From the NCBI GenBank assembly GCA_017302435.1, contig JAFLDL010000034.1, positions 1 to 53,497 of the forward strand: DNA of 53,497 bases, given 5' to 3'. Both the position numbers and the translations under genes were made by a program. Shown piece by piece: positions 17,896 to 25,996 of the stretch (position 1 is its first letter; every line of letters begins with the position of its first letter). This DNA is from Candidatus Accumulibacter necessarius. GTDB taxonomy: Bacteria; Pseudomonadota; Gammaproteobacteria; Burkholderiales; Rhodocyclaceae. The notes below the pieces were generated by a model. It searched no databases. It saw only the letters and a program-made list of their open reading frames with translations, and had not been told where the DNA came from.

Positions 17896-19041
17896 TCAGC
17901 GGCTATCCATGTGCTTCGCGGCGATCGCGGCGAATTCCGCGAAGCCCGAGAGGAACGCGTCGGTCACATCGGGATCGAACTGGCGGCCGCGCTCTGCGGC
18001 GATGATCGCCCGTGCCTCTTCGGCGGGCATGGCGTCCTTGTAGACACGCTTCGAAATCAGCGCATCGAAGACGTCGGCCAGAGTCATCAGCCGGGCGGAG
18101 ATGGGTATCGCTTCTTCCGCCAGGCCATCCGGGTAGCCCTTGCCATCCCAGCGCTCGTGGTGCCAATGGGTGACTTCCTTGGCCAGCTTCAGAAACTCGA
18201 CCGGCTGGTCGATATCCCGCTCGGCAAGATCGATCGCTTCGCTGCCCAGACGGGAATGAGTCTTCATGATCACCCACTCGTCCGCGGTGAGCTTGCCGGG
18301 TTTCTGGAGGATGGAATCGGGAATGCCGACCTTGCCTATGTCGTGCAAGGGCGCGGAACGGGCCAGCATCCTGATATAGGCCTCATCGAGCGTGGCGGCG
18401 AAACGGGGATGCTCCCGCAGGCGAATGGCCAGCAGTTGCACATAGCCCTGGGTGCGCAGGATGTGGTTGCCGGTCTCGGGGTCGCGGGTCTCGGCGAGAT
18501 GGGCCAAGGCGCGGATACTGACGGTCTGGATCCGTTCGTTTTCTTCCATGCGCCGGGCAACCTCCGTTTCCAGCATCATGTTCTGGTCGCGCAGCCAATT
18601 CTGCGCCAGACTCGCGAGCAACTGGCTGCGCACCCTGGCCAGCACCACGTCAGGCTTGATCGGCTTGGCGATGTAGTCGGCCGCGCCGTGCTGAAAACCC
18701 CGCTCCTCGTCGCGCGAATTGTCGAGGGCCGTGAGAAGGATGACCGGAATGTCCCGGGTGGCCAGGTCCTGTTTCAGCGCGGCGAGGACCTGATAACCAT
18801 TCATCTCCGGCATCATCACGTCCAGCAGGATCAGCGCCGGCCGTGGTTCCTGAGTGGCATGACGCAGCGCCGTCCGGCCCGAGGTGGCGATCCTGACCTG
18901 ATAGCCGGACTGATGCAGGAGCTCGCCGAGCACGCTCAGATTCGCCGCGATGTCGTCGACGATCAGGATCAACGAGCCATTCACCGCATCGATGGTTAAC
19001 GTCGGCGTTCCCATTGCCGTCGGTCTCGGGTCGCTGTTCAT
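17896..19041 (-). CDS. Response regulator with HD-GYP output domain (c-di-GMP phosphodiesterase)
   Basis: Residues 25-145 are a receiver domain (LILIVDDIAANL, phospho-acceptor Asp in LILLDVMMPEMNG, Thr in ILLTAL, Lys in YIAKPIKP). After a helix-rich linker comes an HD-GYP domain of about 190 residues with LHDIGKVGIPD, the HHERWDGKGYPDGL signature and the metal-binding His/Asp residues between them. Such proteins cut cyclic di-GMP to pGpG or GMP when phosphorylated. The length (381) is usual. Its ATG at 19041 overlaps the stop of the CheW remnant, and the membrane hybrid kinase starts 29 bp downstream of its stop. The kinase is therefore the likely phosphate donor through its HisKA/receiver pair. 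Confidence 0.93.
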   Translation of the reverse strand: MNSDPRPTAMGTPTLTIDAVNGSLILIVDDIAANLSVLGELLHQSGYQVRIATSGRTALRHATQEPRPALILLDVMMPEMNGYQVLAALKQDLATRDIPVILLTALDNSRDEERGFQHGAADYIAKPIKPDVVLARVRSQLLASLAQNWLRDQNMMLETEVARRMEENERIQTVSIRALAHLAETRDPETGNHILRTQGYVQLLAIRLREHPRFAATLDEAYIRMLARSAPLHDIGKVGIPDSILQKPGKLTADEWVIMKTHSRLGSEAIDLAERDIDQPVEFLKLAKEVTHWHHERWDGKGYPDGLAEEAIPISARLMTLADVFDALISKRVYKDAMPAEEARAIIAAERGRQFDPDVTDAFLSGFAEFAAIAAKHMDSR

Positions 19042-19268
19042 TCGGCCGCGCCGCCCTCCTCGCTGCGCTCCGCCATCGTTGCCAGCGAGGCGATCTCATC
19101 GACCGAGAGCACCTTCTGGATGTCGCGGATGATGACGAACTTGCCACCGACTTTGCCCATGCGCTGGATGAAGTCGGCGCGTATCTTTGCGCCGAAGGCC
19201 CGCCTTGGTAAGAAGTTCGAGATGGACAATATCGTCGCCGCATCGTCAAACAGCATGTTTGTGCTCAT
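19038..19268 (-). pseudogene. CheW C-terminal remnant fused to a short unrelated start
   Basis: The last 55 codons read AKIRADFIQRMGKVGGKFVI then IRDIQKVLSVDEIASL, the C-terminal strand and helix of CheW coupling proteins (compare 'KV-GKFVIILDVDKVLS'). The N-terminal 20 or so residues from the ATG at 19268 (MSTNMLFDDAATILSISNFL) do not match CheW, and the first two SH3-like lobes are missing. The stop overlaps the start of the HD-GYP gene, so the fragment keeps its old operon position and may still drive translational coupling. Together with cheB and the CheD remnant it marks a former chemosensory cluster. It cannot bridge receptors and CheA. Confidence 0.75.
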
Positions 19269-19648
19269 ATTGCCTTTCCCTGTTAAAACGCCGCACACCC
19301 AAACGAAGAATCGACAAGACCGAGTTGCGGGAGGTGCGCGCCACGTTGAAGGCAATAGTCTCAAAGCAGCAGCCTGTTGTTTATCCGTGCCTTGCGCGAC
19401 AAACTGCGGTATCTACGTAGTGCTTCACCGAAACCCCATTCTTCGAGCAAGTCCAACAAAAAAATTCTTCCATGCATATTGTCGGCAATTCCTCCCACCA
19501 CCATGCCCTATGGTCATTTTCCCGTGCGGCAAGGTGCAATTTCCCATTGTGCCGACGCGGGAGCCCCGTCCTCCTTCCGCTATGTGGCACTGTACGCACC
19601 GAGAACCTGCCACCTAAACGAGGCCGGTTTGATCACGGCGAGTCGATC
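19269..19648. other. 380-bp low-GC region without a clear gene
   Basis: This stretch separates the minus-strand CheW/HD-GYP/kinase operon from plus-strand genes and probably holds promoters for both. A minus-strand frame at 19425-19613 contains a chance CxxCH (CVQCH) but no other cytochrome feature. Nothing else is recognisable. Confidence 0.5.
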
Positions 19649-19846
19649 ATGCACACCATGAACATTCATGCGGCCAAGACAAAGCTTTCCCGTCTAGTCG
19701 AGCAGATTGCCGCCGGCCAGGAAATCACGATGGTCAAGGCGGGCAATCCATTCTGCGGGTTGCCGTCGCTGTTGCTGGCAAACTGGTTGCCGCGGAAAGC
19801 ACCGCACGGGCAAACTGAAGCGAAATTTGTCCTCCAATCTGCGTAA
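19649..19846 (+). pseudogene. Phd/YefM-type antitoxin gene, probably frameshifted, no toxin
   Basis: The first 37 residues (MHTMNIHAAKTKLSRLVEQI, AAGQEITMVKAGNP) match the DNA-binding N-terminus of Phd/YefM antitoxins. After about residue 40 the expected 'VARLVPL' continuation is lost. The sequence keeps antitoxin-like basic composition only in another frame (GKHRTGKLKRN), and the frame ends at 65 residues instead of about 80. No PIN- or RelE-type toxin gene follows; the hybrid kinase starts 170 bp downstream. I read it as an inactivated orphan antitoxin. It could still bind DNA through its intact N-terminal domain. Confidence 0.6.
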
Positions 19847-20015
19847 GTCCACGCGCAATTGCTCGACCTGAGTGCGCCAGCGCACATACAGCCAAGGAGT
19901 AGACGGTCAGAATCACGCTGGTAACGTTAGGGTGATGTTTAGCGCCGTCGGAGCGAGATCGCAGCCCTTTAACACTCTTGCCTCAGGCGACACTCGATCC
20001 TTAGAGAAATTGGTC

Positions 20016-22940
20016 ATGACTGAGACGCTGTCCGCTCCTCCCGCGCCCGACGAACTCGAAAGAACCTGCGAATTAACTGAGAACAAGCGCCAAGAGGCCT
20101 TGTTGACGACGGGGTCCTTGCAAAACGCGATTTTCAACAGCGCCAATTTCTCGTACATTGCGACGGATGCGAAGGGTGTCATCCAGATCTTCAACGTCGG
20201 CGCCGAGCGCATGCTGGGCTATACCGCAGACGAGGTGGTGGACACGATCACCCCGGCGGACATTTCCGATCCTCAGGAATTGATCGCGCGAGCCAGGGCC
20301 TTGAGCATCGAGTTCGCCACGCCGATCGCGCCAGGCTTCGAGGCTTTGGTGTTCAAAGCGGTACGCGGCATTGAAGACATCTACGAACTGACCAAAATCC
20401 GCAAGGATGGCAGCGGTTTCCCGGCCATGGTCTCGGTCACTGCGCTGCGTGACCCTTACGATGCCGTCATCGGCTACCTGTTGATTGGCACCGACAATAC
20501 CGAAGGCAAGCGGGCGCAAGCACTGGAAAAGCGTTATCGCCGCCTCTTCGAATCGGCTCAGGACGGAATTCTGATCCTGGATGCGGAAACCGGTCTGGTC
20601 GTTGACGCCAATCCGTTCATCACTGAGCTACTCGGCTACTCGCTTGACGACGTTCGTGAAAAGTACATCTGGGATCTGGGCTTTTTCAGGAATATTGCAG
20701 CCAACAAGGACAAATTCCTGGAATTACAGCAGCAGGACTATGTGCGCTATGACGATCTCCCGCTCGAAACAGCGCAGGGAAAGAAAATCCATGTGGAGTT
20801 TGTCAGTAACGTTTATCTGGTCGATCACAATCGGGTGATTCAATGCAATATCCGTGACATCTCGGAACGAAAGGCAGCCGAGGAGAAAATCCAGAACCTT
20901 TCAATGGCTGTCGAGCAGAGCTCGGAGTGCATCATCATCACCGATCTCAATGGCCGGATCGAATATGCCAACGACTCCTTCCTCAAGATCACCGGCTATA
21001 CCAGGGACGATGTTATCGGCCAGAACGTGCGCCTGCTGGGGTCCGGCAAGACGCCGAAAGACACCTACAATGCCCTGTGGAATACCCTGAATCAAGGCCG
21101 AACCTGGCTGGGCGAGTTGATTAACCGGCGCAAGGACGGCAGCGAATACACCGAGGCCGTCAGCATCACGCCGATTCGGCACACCGACGGACGCGTCAGT
21201 CACTATGTAGCGGTAATGGAGGACATTACCCAACGTAGACAAGATGCCGATGAACTGGAGCAGTATCGCCACAAGCTGGAGCATCTGGTCGAGACCCGAA
21301 CGTACGAACTCGAACGAGTCAAGGACGCGGCCGAGGCGGCGAACAAGGCCAAGAGCGAATTCGTGGCCAACATGAGTCACGAGATTCGTACTCCATTGAA
21401 TGCCATCATCGGGCTCACTCACCTGTTGCTGCACGGCAATTCGGACCCGCTGCAAAAGTTGAAGCTGGAAAAGATTGTTGACGCTTCCCAGCATCTGCTC
21501 TCGGTCATCAACGATATTCTCGATTTTTCAAAAATTGAAGCAGGAAAGTTGAAACTCAGTCTCACTGACTTTGTTCTTGAACGCATGCTGGATAACGTCG
21601 TTTCCATGATAGCGCCCAAGGTCCGCGAAAACCAACTGGGGTTTGTCGTGGAACGGGATAAGCTACCCCTGGTTCTGGTCGGTGACTCTACCCGTCTGGC
21701 ACAGGCCCTGCTCAACTATCTTTCCAACGCCGTTAAATTTACCGAACAGGGCAAGATTACCGTGCGCCTGAAAATAGTGGCGGAAACGGCGGACGATCTG
21801 ATGCTGCGTTTCGAAGTCACCGACACGGGTATCGGTATTGCACCGGACAAGATCGCCGGGTTGTTCGCGGCCTTCGAGCAGGTCGATGCCACACCCGCGC
21901 GGCGCTTTGGCGGCACCGGTCTCGGGCTCGCCATCACCTGGCGACTGGCGCACCTCATGGGTGGCGAGACCGGAGCGCATAGCGTTCCTGGCCAGGGCAG
22001 CACCTTCTGGTTTACCTCCCGGCTCGGCAAGAGCAAACTGACCATGGACGACCTGATTGAAGCGCCCGCCACTGCCGAACATGACTTGCAAGCCATGCCT
22101 GCAGGTCGTTACATCCTGTTGGCAGAGGATAACAAGATCAGCCAGGAAATCATGGTAGAACTTCTGACCTACCGTGGGTTGAACGTCGACATCGCCAACA
22201 ACGGTTATGAGGCCCTGGAGAAAGCACGTGACGGCAAGTACGACCTGATCCTTATGGATATGCAGATGCCGGGAATGGATGGCCTGGAGGCGACCCGTGC
22301 CATTCGACTACTGCCCCACCTTGCAAGCACACCGATTCTGGCCATGACCGCCAACGCCTTCGACGAGGATCGCCATGCCTGTCAGGAAGCCGGAATGAAC
22401 GACTTTGTGGCCAAACCGATAAATCCCGATATTCTCTTTGCCGCACTGCTCAAGTGGCTGCCGGTAAGTTCCCCTGCACGTCTGCCCACTCCTGCGCCAT
22501 CGCTTGATCCGGATACGGCCGAATGGGAGCACCGGATTGCGGGTTGTCAGGAGCTGGACATGGCGAAAGGGCTGGCGCTGGTGCGCGGCAACAAGGCGAA
22601 ATATGCACGAGTGCTGGGGATTTTTGTTGATGCTCACGCTCATGATGCGACCCGCATCGCAGAGAAGATGTCTTCAGGTGATCTTGAATCACTCAGGGAA
22701 ATTGCACACACCCTTAAAGGTAGTGCCGGTAGTGTGGGTGCCGTGCGGGTGTCTGGCACGGCAGATCTTCTTCTACGCGCAATTCGTCAAGCCGCCGGAG
22801 CGGAGGAAATCACCGCGTGCTGTACTGCGCTAATCGCTGATCTGACGTCGCTTATCGATTCGCTTCAAGGCCTCCTGAATAGCGCTGATCTTCCGCCAGC
22901 CTTAGCCACACCTCGGTGCGCTTGCCGGTGGTTGCGGTAG
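20016..22940 (+). CDS. Soluble hybrid sensor histidine kinase (PAS-PAS-PAS-HisKA-HATPase-REC-Hpt)
   Basis: From the ATG at 20016 the product has 974 residues and no membrane helix. The frame is open further back, but the upstream part lacks similarity. Three PAS-like domains occupy about residues 35-160, 170-290 and 300-425; the third has the [18 protein letters not shown] pattern. HisKA has phospho-His455 ([10 protein letters not shown]). The HATPase boxes are LSNAVKF, DTGIGIA and FGGTGLGLA. The receiver has Asp748 ([13 protein letters not shown]), and the Hpt domain has a normal His898 ([10 protein letters not shown]). The protein can run a complete His-Asp-His relay to a separate regulator. 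The C-terminus ([11 protein letters not shown]) looks degenerate and may be a readthrough past an older end. GC content is lower than in the kinase at 13922-17866, so the two are not recent copies. Confidence 0.9.
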   Translation: MTETLSAPPAPDELERTCELTENKRQEALLTTGSLQNAIFNSANFSYIATDAKGVIQIFNVGAERMLGYTADEVVDTITPADISDPQELIARARALSIEFATPIAPGFEALVFKAVRGIEDIYELTKIRKDGSGFPAMVSVTALRDPYDAVIGYLLIGTDNTEGKRAQALEKRYRRLFESAQDGILILDAETGLVVDANPFITELLGYSLDDVREKYIWDLGFFRNIAANKDKFLELQQQDYVRYDDLPLETAQGKKIHVEFVSNVYLVDHNRVIQCNIRDISERKAAEEKIQNLSMAVEQSSECIIITDLNGRIEYANDSFLKITGYTRDDVIGQNVRLLGSGKTPKDTYNALWNTLNQGRTWLGELINRRKDGSEYTEAVSITPIRHTDGRVSHYVAVMEDITQRRQDADELEQYRHKLEHLVETRTYELERVKDAAEAANKAKSEFVANMSHEIRTPLNAIIGLTHLLLHGNSDPLQKLKLEKIVDASQHLLSVINDILDFSKIEAGKLKLSLTDFVLERMLDNVVSMIAPKVRENQLGFVVERDKLPLVLVGDSTRLAQALLNYLSNAVKFTEQGKITVRLKIVAETADDLMLRFEVTDTGIGIAPDKIAGLFAAFEQVDATPARRFGGTGLGLAITWRLAHLMGGETGAHSVPGQGSTFWFTSRLGKSKLTMDDLIEAPATAEHDLQAMPAGRYILLAEDNKISQEIMVELLTYRGLNVDIANNGYEALEKARDGKYDLILMDMQMPGMDGLEATRAIRLLPHLASTPILAMTANAFDEDRHACQEAGMNDFVAKPINPDILFAALLKWLPVSSPARLPTPAPSLDPDTAEWEHRIAGCQELDMAKGLALVRGNKAKYARVLGIFVDAHAHDATRIAEKMSSGDLESLREIAHTLKGSAGSVGAVRVSGTADLLLRAIRQAAGAEEITACCTALIADLTSLIDSLQGLLNSADLPPALATPRCACRWLR

Positions 22941-23071
22941 CGCGACGCCCGCGAAGTGGCATCGGTGCAGGATGTTGACATTATCCCGGGCGTGGCCTGG
23001 TTTGGCTATCCGAGGAGATGGATCATGGCAATGCGAGTGAAGCCGGACACTGGCGAGGTAGGCCAGGAAAT

Positions 23072-23264
23072 TTAGGGTACGAGGCTCGACGGCGGGAAAG
23101 TGATGTGGCAACTGCCGCATTCTTCCCTGACGACCTGATCGGCGACCGGCGGGAAATAATGGCCCGCCGGCCTGCGCCCGAGCCAGGACCAGTAGTGATG
23201 TGGCCGCGCTAGCAAGCACCAGCGTGATCGCCAAGGCCAGTGGCGAAACTGTTCGATGGGTCAT
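23072..23264 (-). pseudogene. Diheme cytochrome c (DHC) remnant, frameshifted and truncated
   Basis: From the ATG at 23264 the frame gives a signal peptide (MTHRTVSPLALAITLVLASA) closely like that of the remnant at 11393. After residue 34 the similarity moves one frame over to HYFPPVADQVVREECGSCHI then TFPPSS. This is the N-terminal part of DHC with its first haem site (CGSCH at 23105-23119). A TAA follows at 23072-23074, and a weak continuation (ISWPTSPVSG) suggests more of DHC beyond it. Thus a frameshift and a stop break this copy, and its second haem half is absent. A DHC-like C-terminal haem half survives instead at the other locus (near 11130-11200). Confidence 0.65.
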
Positions 23265-23394
23265 GGTCGAGCCCTCGGTGGTTGCACATGCCGTCACTCT
23301 GCCCGGGGGTCGCTGAACCATTGCTGAAGCGCGTGTTAATCCTACGTTCAGCAATTCAGGCGTAAGAGGACGCATGACGTGTTCGGCTGTCGCC
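23231..23394. repeat. 164-bp direct repeat, copy B (divergent promoter of the cytochrome locus)
   Basis: Gapless match to 11360-11523 (about 89% by hand). On the minus side it leads into the DHC remnant. On the plus side it leads, after 51 bp, into the EF-hand/PepSY/regulator operon. Confidence 0.9.
23313..23328. promoter_or_regulatory. Tandem CTGAA-N6-CTGAA operator, copy B
   Basis: Half-sites at 23313-23317 and 23324-23328 are identical to those of copy A although the surrounding repeat has diverged. The box is about 50 bp before the DHC remnant start and 118 bp before the EF-hand gene, so it could serve both directions. The regulator at 24263 is the obvious candidate protein. Confidence 0.5.
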
Positions 23395-23445
23395 AATGCG
23401 GCGGCGTGGCCGGGACGCTCGCTTGCTTGATATCACGCCAAGGAA

Positions 23446-23874
23446 ATGAACATGCTGAAGAAGACCTCGTGGCTTTTCGCCGGCAGCCTGTGCCTGACTG
23501 CCGGGCTGGCCACTGCCGCTGATCCTGCCCGCTCCAGTCAGACGTTCACGCCACCGCAAGCGTCGGCAGCGCCCGCGGGGACGCGCCCGGCCGGCGGGCA
23601 GGGAATGCAGAGGCCCACCTTCGCCGATTTCGACCGCAACGCTGATGGCCGCATCAGCGAGCAGGAATTCGACGCGACGCGCAGCGAACGAATCGCGCAG
23701 CGGGCCAGCGAAGGTCGGCCGATGCGCGGGTTGGCCGGCGCTCCGTCGTTTGCCGAGATCGACCGGGATGGTGATGGCTCGATCAGCCGTGCCGAATTCG
23801 CAGCGCATCGGCTAGCTGGCCAAAAGGGGCGAGGGCCGGGACAGGGCATGGGTCCGGGTAGCGGCACGCAGTGA
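23446..23874 (+). CDS. Exported EF-hand calcium-binding protein
   Basis: The 142-residue product has a signal peptide (MNMLKKTSWLFAGSLCLTAG, cleavage near TAA-DP at 25). A Pro/Ala/Gly-rich spacer and two canonical EF-hand loops follow. The first is DRNADGRISEQEF (about residues 63-75) and the second DRDGDGSISRAEF (about 105-117). Both have Asp at positions 1, 3 and 5 and Glu at 12, so they should bind Ca2+ in the periplasm. AAGGA precedes the ATG. It is the first gene of a plus-strand operon with a PepSY gene, an OmpR-type regulator and a kinase, in the place where such small periplasmic proteins often tune QseBC/PmrAB-like sensors. The gene itself appears intact although its partners are damaged. 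Confidence 0.88.
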   Translation: MNMLKKTSWLFAGSLCLTAGLATAADPARSSQTFTPPQASAAPAGTRPAGGQGMQRPTFADFDRNADGRISEQEFDATRSERIAQRASEGRPMRGLAGAPSFAEIDRDGDGSISRAEFAAHRLAGQKGRGPGQGMGPGSGTQ

Positions 23875-23891
23875 GCGGGAACACCTGAATC

Positions 23892-24263
23892 ATGACCGGC
23901 ATGCGGCGTCTACTGGTCGGCCTGGTCGTGGCCTCGTCGCTGGCCTGGGCCGGCAGCAGTCGCGCCGGCGGCGACGGGCAGGGCAGTGACCATGATCGCG
24001 CCCGCCAAGCGCTCGAAGCCGGCGAAGTACTGCCACTGCGGACGATCCTCGAGCGCGTAGAGCGCGAGTATCCGGGGCAGGTGCTCGAGGTGGAACTCGA
24101 GCGCGACCGCGGTCACTGAGTGTACGAAATCAAGACCCTGCGCAGCGGCGGTTCACTGGTCAGGCTGAAGGTGGACGCGCGCGACGGCACCATTCTCGGC
24201 GCCAAAGCGCGCGAGGCCGGTGGGGCGCGTGCACAAGGTCGACGTAGCGGCGACGAACACTGA
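23892..24263 (+). pseudogene. PepSY-domain protein interrupted by an in-frame TGA
   Basis: The first 75 codons encode a signal peptide (MRRLLVGLVVASSLAWA) and the first half of a PepSY domain (LPLRTILERVEREYPGQVLE then VELERDRGH). A TGA at 24117-24119 stops the frame, and without any shift the rest of the domain continues: VYEIKTLRSGGSLVRLKVDA, RDGTILGAK. In PepSY proteins a Trp usually stands at this point (G-x-WVYE), so TGG to TGA is the simplest explanation. The full reading frame would end at 24261-24263, overlapping the regulator start (TGATG). A GTG at 24120 might restart translation of a 47-residue piece without signal peptide. PepSY proteins act in the periplasm as protease or sensor inhibitors. 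Confidence 0.8.
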
Positions 24264-25003
24264 TGCGCATCCTGATTGTCGAAGACGACGACATTCTGCG
24301 CCGCCAGCTGATCCAGGGACTGCAGGCGGCAGGCTACGCGGTCGATTCGGCGGCCAACGGCGTCGACGCCCATCACGTTGGCGACAGCAGCCCGTACGAT
24401 GCCGTCGTCCTGGACCTCGGTCTGCAGCAGATCGATGGCCTGACCGTGCTCAGGAAGTGGCGCAGCGCCGGCCGCGACATGCCGGTGCTGATCTTGACGG
24501 CGCGCGATGGCTGGCACGAGAAGGTCGCCGGCATCGACGCCGGCGCCGATGACTATCTGGGCAAGCCCTTCCACATGGAAGAACTGCTCGCCCGCCTGCG
24601 CGCACTGATTCGCCGCGCCGGCGGGCACGCCAGCGCCGAGCTGGCCTGCGGATCACTGACGCTGGACACCCGCAACGGCCGCGCGACAGTCGATGGCCAG
24701 GCGTTGTCGCTGACCAGCCATGAATACCGGGTGCTGGCCTACCTGATGCACCATCGCGACAAAGTGATCTCACGCAGCGATCTGGTCGAGCACATTTATG
24801 CTCAGGACTTCGACCGTGACGCGAACACTGTCGAAGTCTTCATCGCCCGTCTGCGCAAGAAGCTGCCACCAGGGCTGATCGAGACCGTGCGCGGCCTGGG
24901 CTACCGGCTGACCGCACCCGTAGACGCTCCCGCCAACGGGGAAATCCACCAGCACCGGCTGTGCGGGTCCGGCGGGAACGATGCTCGGCATGATCGAGCG
25001 TAG
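24263..25003 (+). CDS. OmpR/QseB-type response regulator
   Basis: Residues 1-118 form a receiver domain: EDDD at 7-10, phospho-acceptor Asp in AVVLDLGLQQIDG, Thr in LILTAR, Lys in LGKPF. Residues 125-218 form a winged-helix DNA-binding domain (LTSHEYRVLAYLMHHRDKVI, VEVFIARLRKKL, IETVRGLGYRLT). It belongs to the QseB/PmrA/TctD group and is the natural binder of the CTGAA-N6-CTGAA boxes upstream. Family members end a few residues after GYRLTAP. Here the frame runs on for about 25 residues (NGEIHQHRLCGSGGNDARHD) through what should be the end of the gene and start of the kinase, so the junction has probably suffered a deletion. The domains themselves look complete. It overlaps the PepSY frame by TGATG. 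Confidence 0.9.
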   Translation: MRILIVEDDDILRRQLIQGLQAAGYAVDSAANGVDAHHVGDSSPYDAVVLDLGLQQIDGLTVLRKWRSAGRDMPVLILTARDGWHEKVAGIDAGADDYLGKPFHMEELLARLRALIRRAGGHASAELACGSLTLDTRNGRATVDGQALSLTSHEYRVLAYLMHHRDKVISRSDLVEHIYAQDFDRDANTVEVFIARLRKKLPPGLIETVRGLGYRLTAPVDAPANGEIHQHRLCGSGGNDARHDRA

Positions 25004-25988
25004 CGTGCGCCTCAACGACCGCCCAGAGATCGCCTCGCAAAAATTCCGCCTGATCGTCGCCGCTGACGAGCGCCTGATGGTCGAACCGGCGGCAGGTTTC
25101 AACGGCGCGCTCGGGCTGGCCCTCGGGATACTCGCTGCCGGTCTGGTGATCGCCGCGCTGGTGCAGGTGTTCGTCGGGCTGTCGCCACTGCGCACGCTGC
25201 GCGCAGCTGTCGGCCGGGTGCGCAATGGCGATGCGCAGCGTCTCGAAGGTGAATTCCCGGTCGAAATCGCGCCACTCGTCAGGGAATTCAACAGCGTGCT
25301 CGAGCAGAACGCCGAGGTCGTCCAGCGCGCGCGAACGCAGGCGGGCAATCTGGCGCATGCCCTGAAAACACCGCTGAGCGTTCTCGCCAATGCCGCCGCC
25401 GGCGGGGACGGCGCACTCGCCCGGTTGGTGATCGCCCAGGTCGATGCCGCGAAAAAACAGGTGCACTACCACCTGGCGCGGGCCCAGGCGGCCGCCGCGG
25501 CGCGGCTGCCGACAGTGCGCACCGCGCTGCGACCGGTGCTAGAGGGGCTGCTGCGGACGATGCGGCGAATCCACGCGGGGCGGCAGCTCGAACTGCTCCT
25601 GCATTCACTTGCCGAATCCCTGGCCTTCCGCGGCGAGGAGCAGGATCTCCAGGAGATGCTCGGCAACCTGCTCGACAACGCCTGCAAGTGGGCTACCGCC
25701 CGCGTCGAGATTCAGGCCAGCGTCGATGGAGAAAACCTGATGATCCGCGTGGACGATGATGGCCAGGGCATTGCCGCTGCAGCCCGCGATGCTGTACTCT
25801 GCCGGGGCGTTCACGCCGACCAGCAGGTGCCGGGATCCGGGCTGGGCCTGTCGATTGTCGACGATCTGGCGCAGCTCTACGGCGGCGAACTCAGACTGGC
25901 CGATTCGCCGCTCGGTGGCTTGCAGGCAGTGCTGACCTTGCCGGCCGTGAGATCCGGAATGTCGCATCTGAACGCCAACCTGCCCTGA
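24981..25988 (+). CDS. Sensor histidine kinase lacking its N-terminal sensor region
   Basis: The 335 residues contain one membrane helix (GLALGILAAGLVIAALVQVF, about 41-60), a HAMP-like segment (GLSPLRTLRAAVGRVRNGD), and a HisKA-type domain with the His in NLAHALKTPLSVLAN. An HATPase follows with its N box (MLGNLLDNACKWA), G1 (DDDGQGI) and G2 (GSGLGLSIV). Intact PhoQ/QseC-like relatives have an additional N-terminal helix and a periplasmic sensor of about 100 residues before this point. Those are missing, and the regulator frame runs 22 bases into this one. Such a protein could insert but not sense, and might be constitutively active or phosphatase-biased. It could equally be a dead gene. Confidence 0.75.
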   Translation: MLGMIERSVRLNDRPEIASQKFRLIVAADERLMVEPAAGFNGALGLALGILAAGLVIAALVQVFVGLSPLRTLRAAVGRVRNGDAQRLEGEFPVEIAPLVREFNSVLEQNAEVVQRARTQAGNLAHALKTPLSVLANAAAGGDGALARLVIAQVDAAKKQVHYHLARAQAAAAARLPTVRTALRPVLEGLLRTMRRIHAGRQLELLLHSLAESLAFRGEEQDLQEMLGNLLDNACKWATARVEIQASVDGENLMIRVDDDGQGIAAAARDAVLCRGVHADQQVPGSGLGLSIVDDLAQLYGGELRLADSPLGGLQAVLTLPAVRSGMSHLNANLP

Positions 25989-25996
25989 AAGCCCCG

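Noticed and set aside
19425-19613. Minus-strand frame with CVQCH, a possible c-type cytochrome
   Set aside because: No signal peptide, no distal Met or other family block; a single CxxCH in a short frame can arise by chance.
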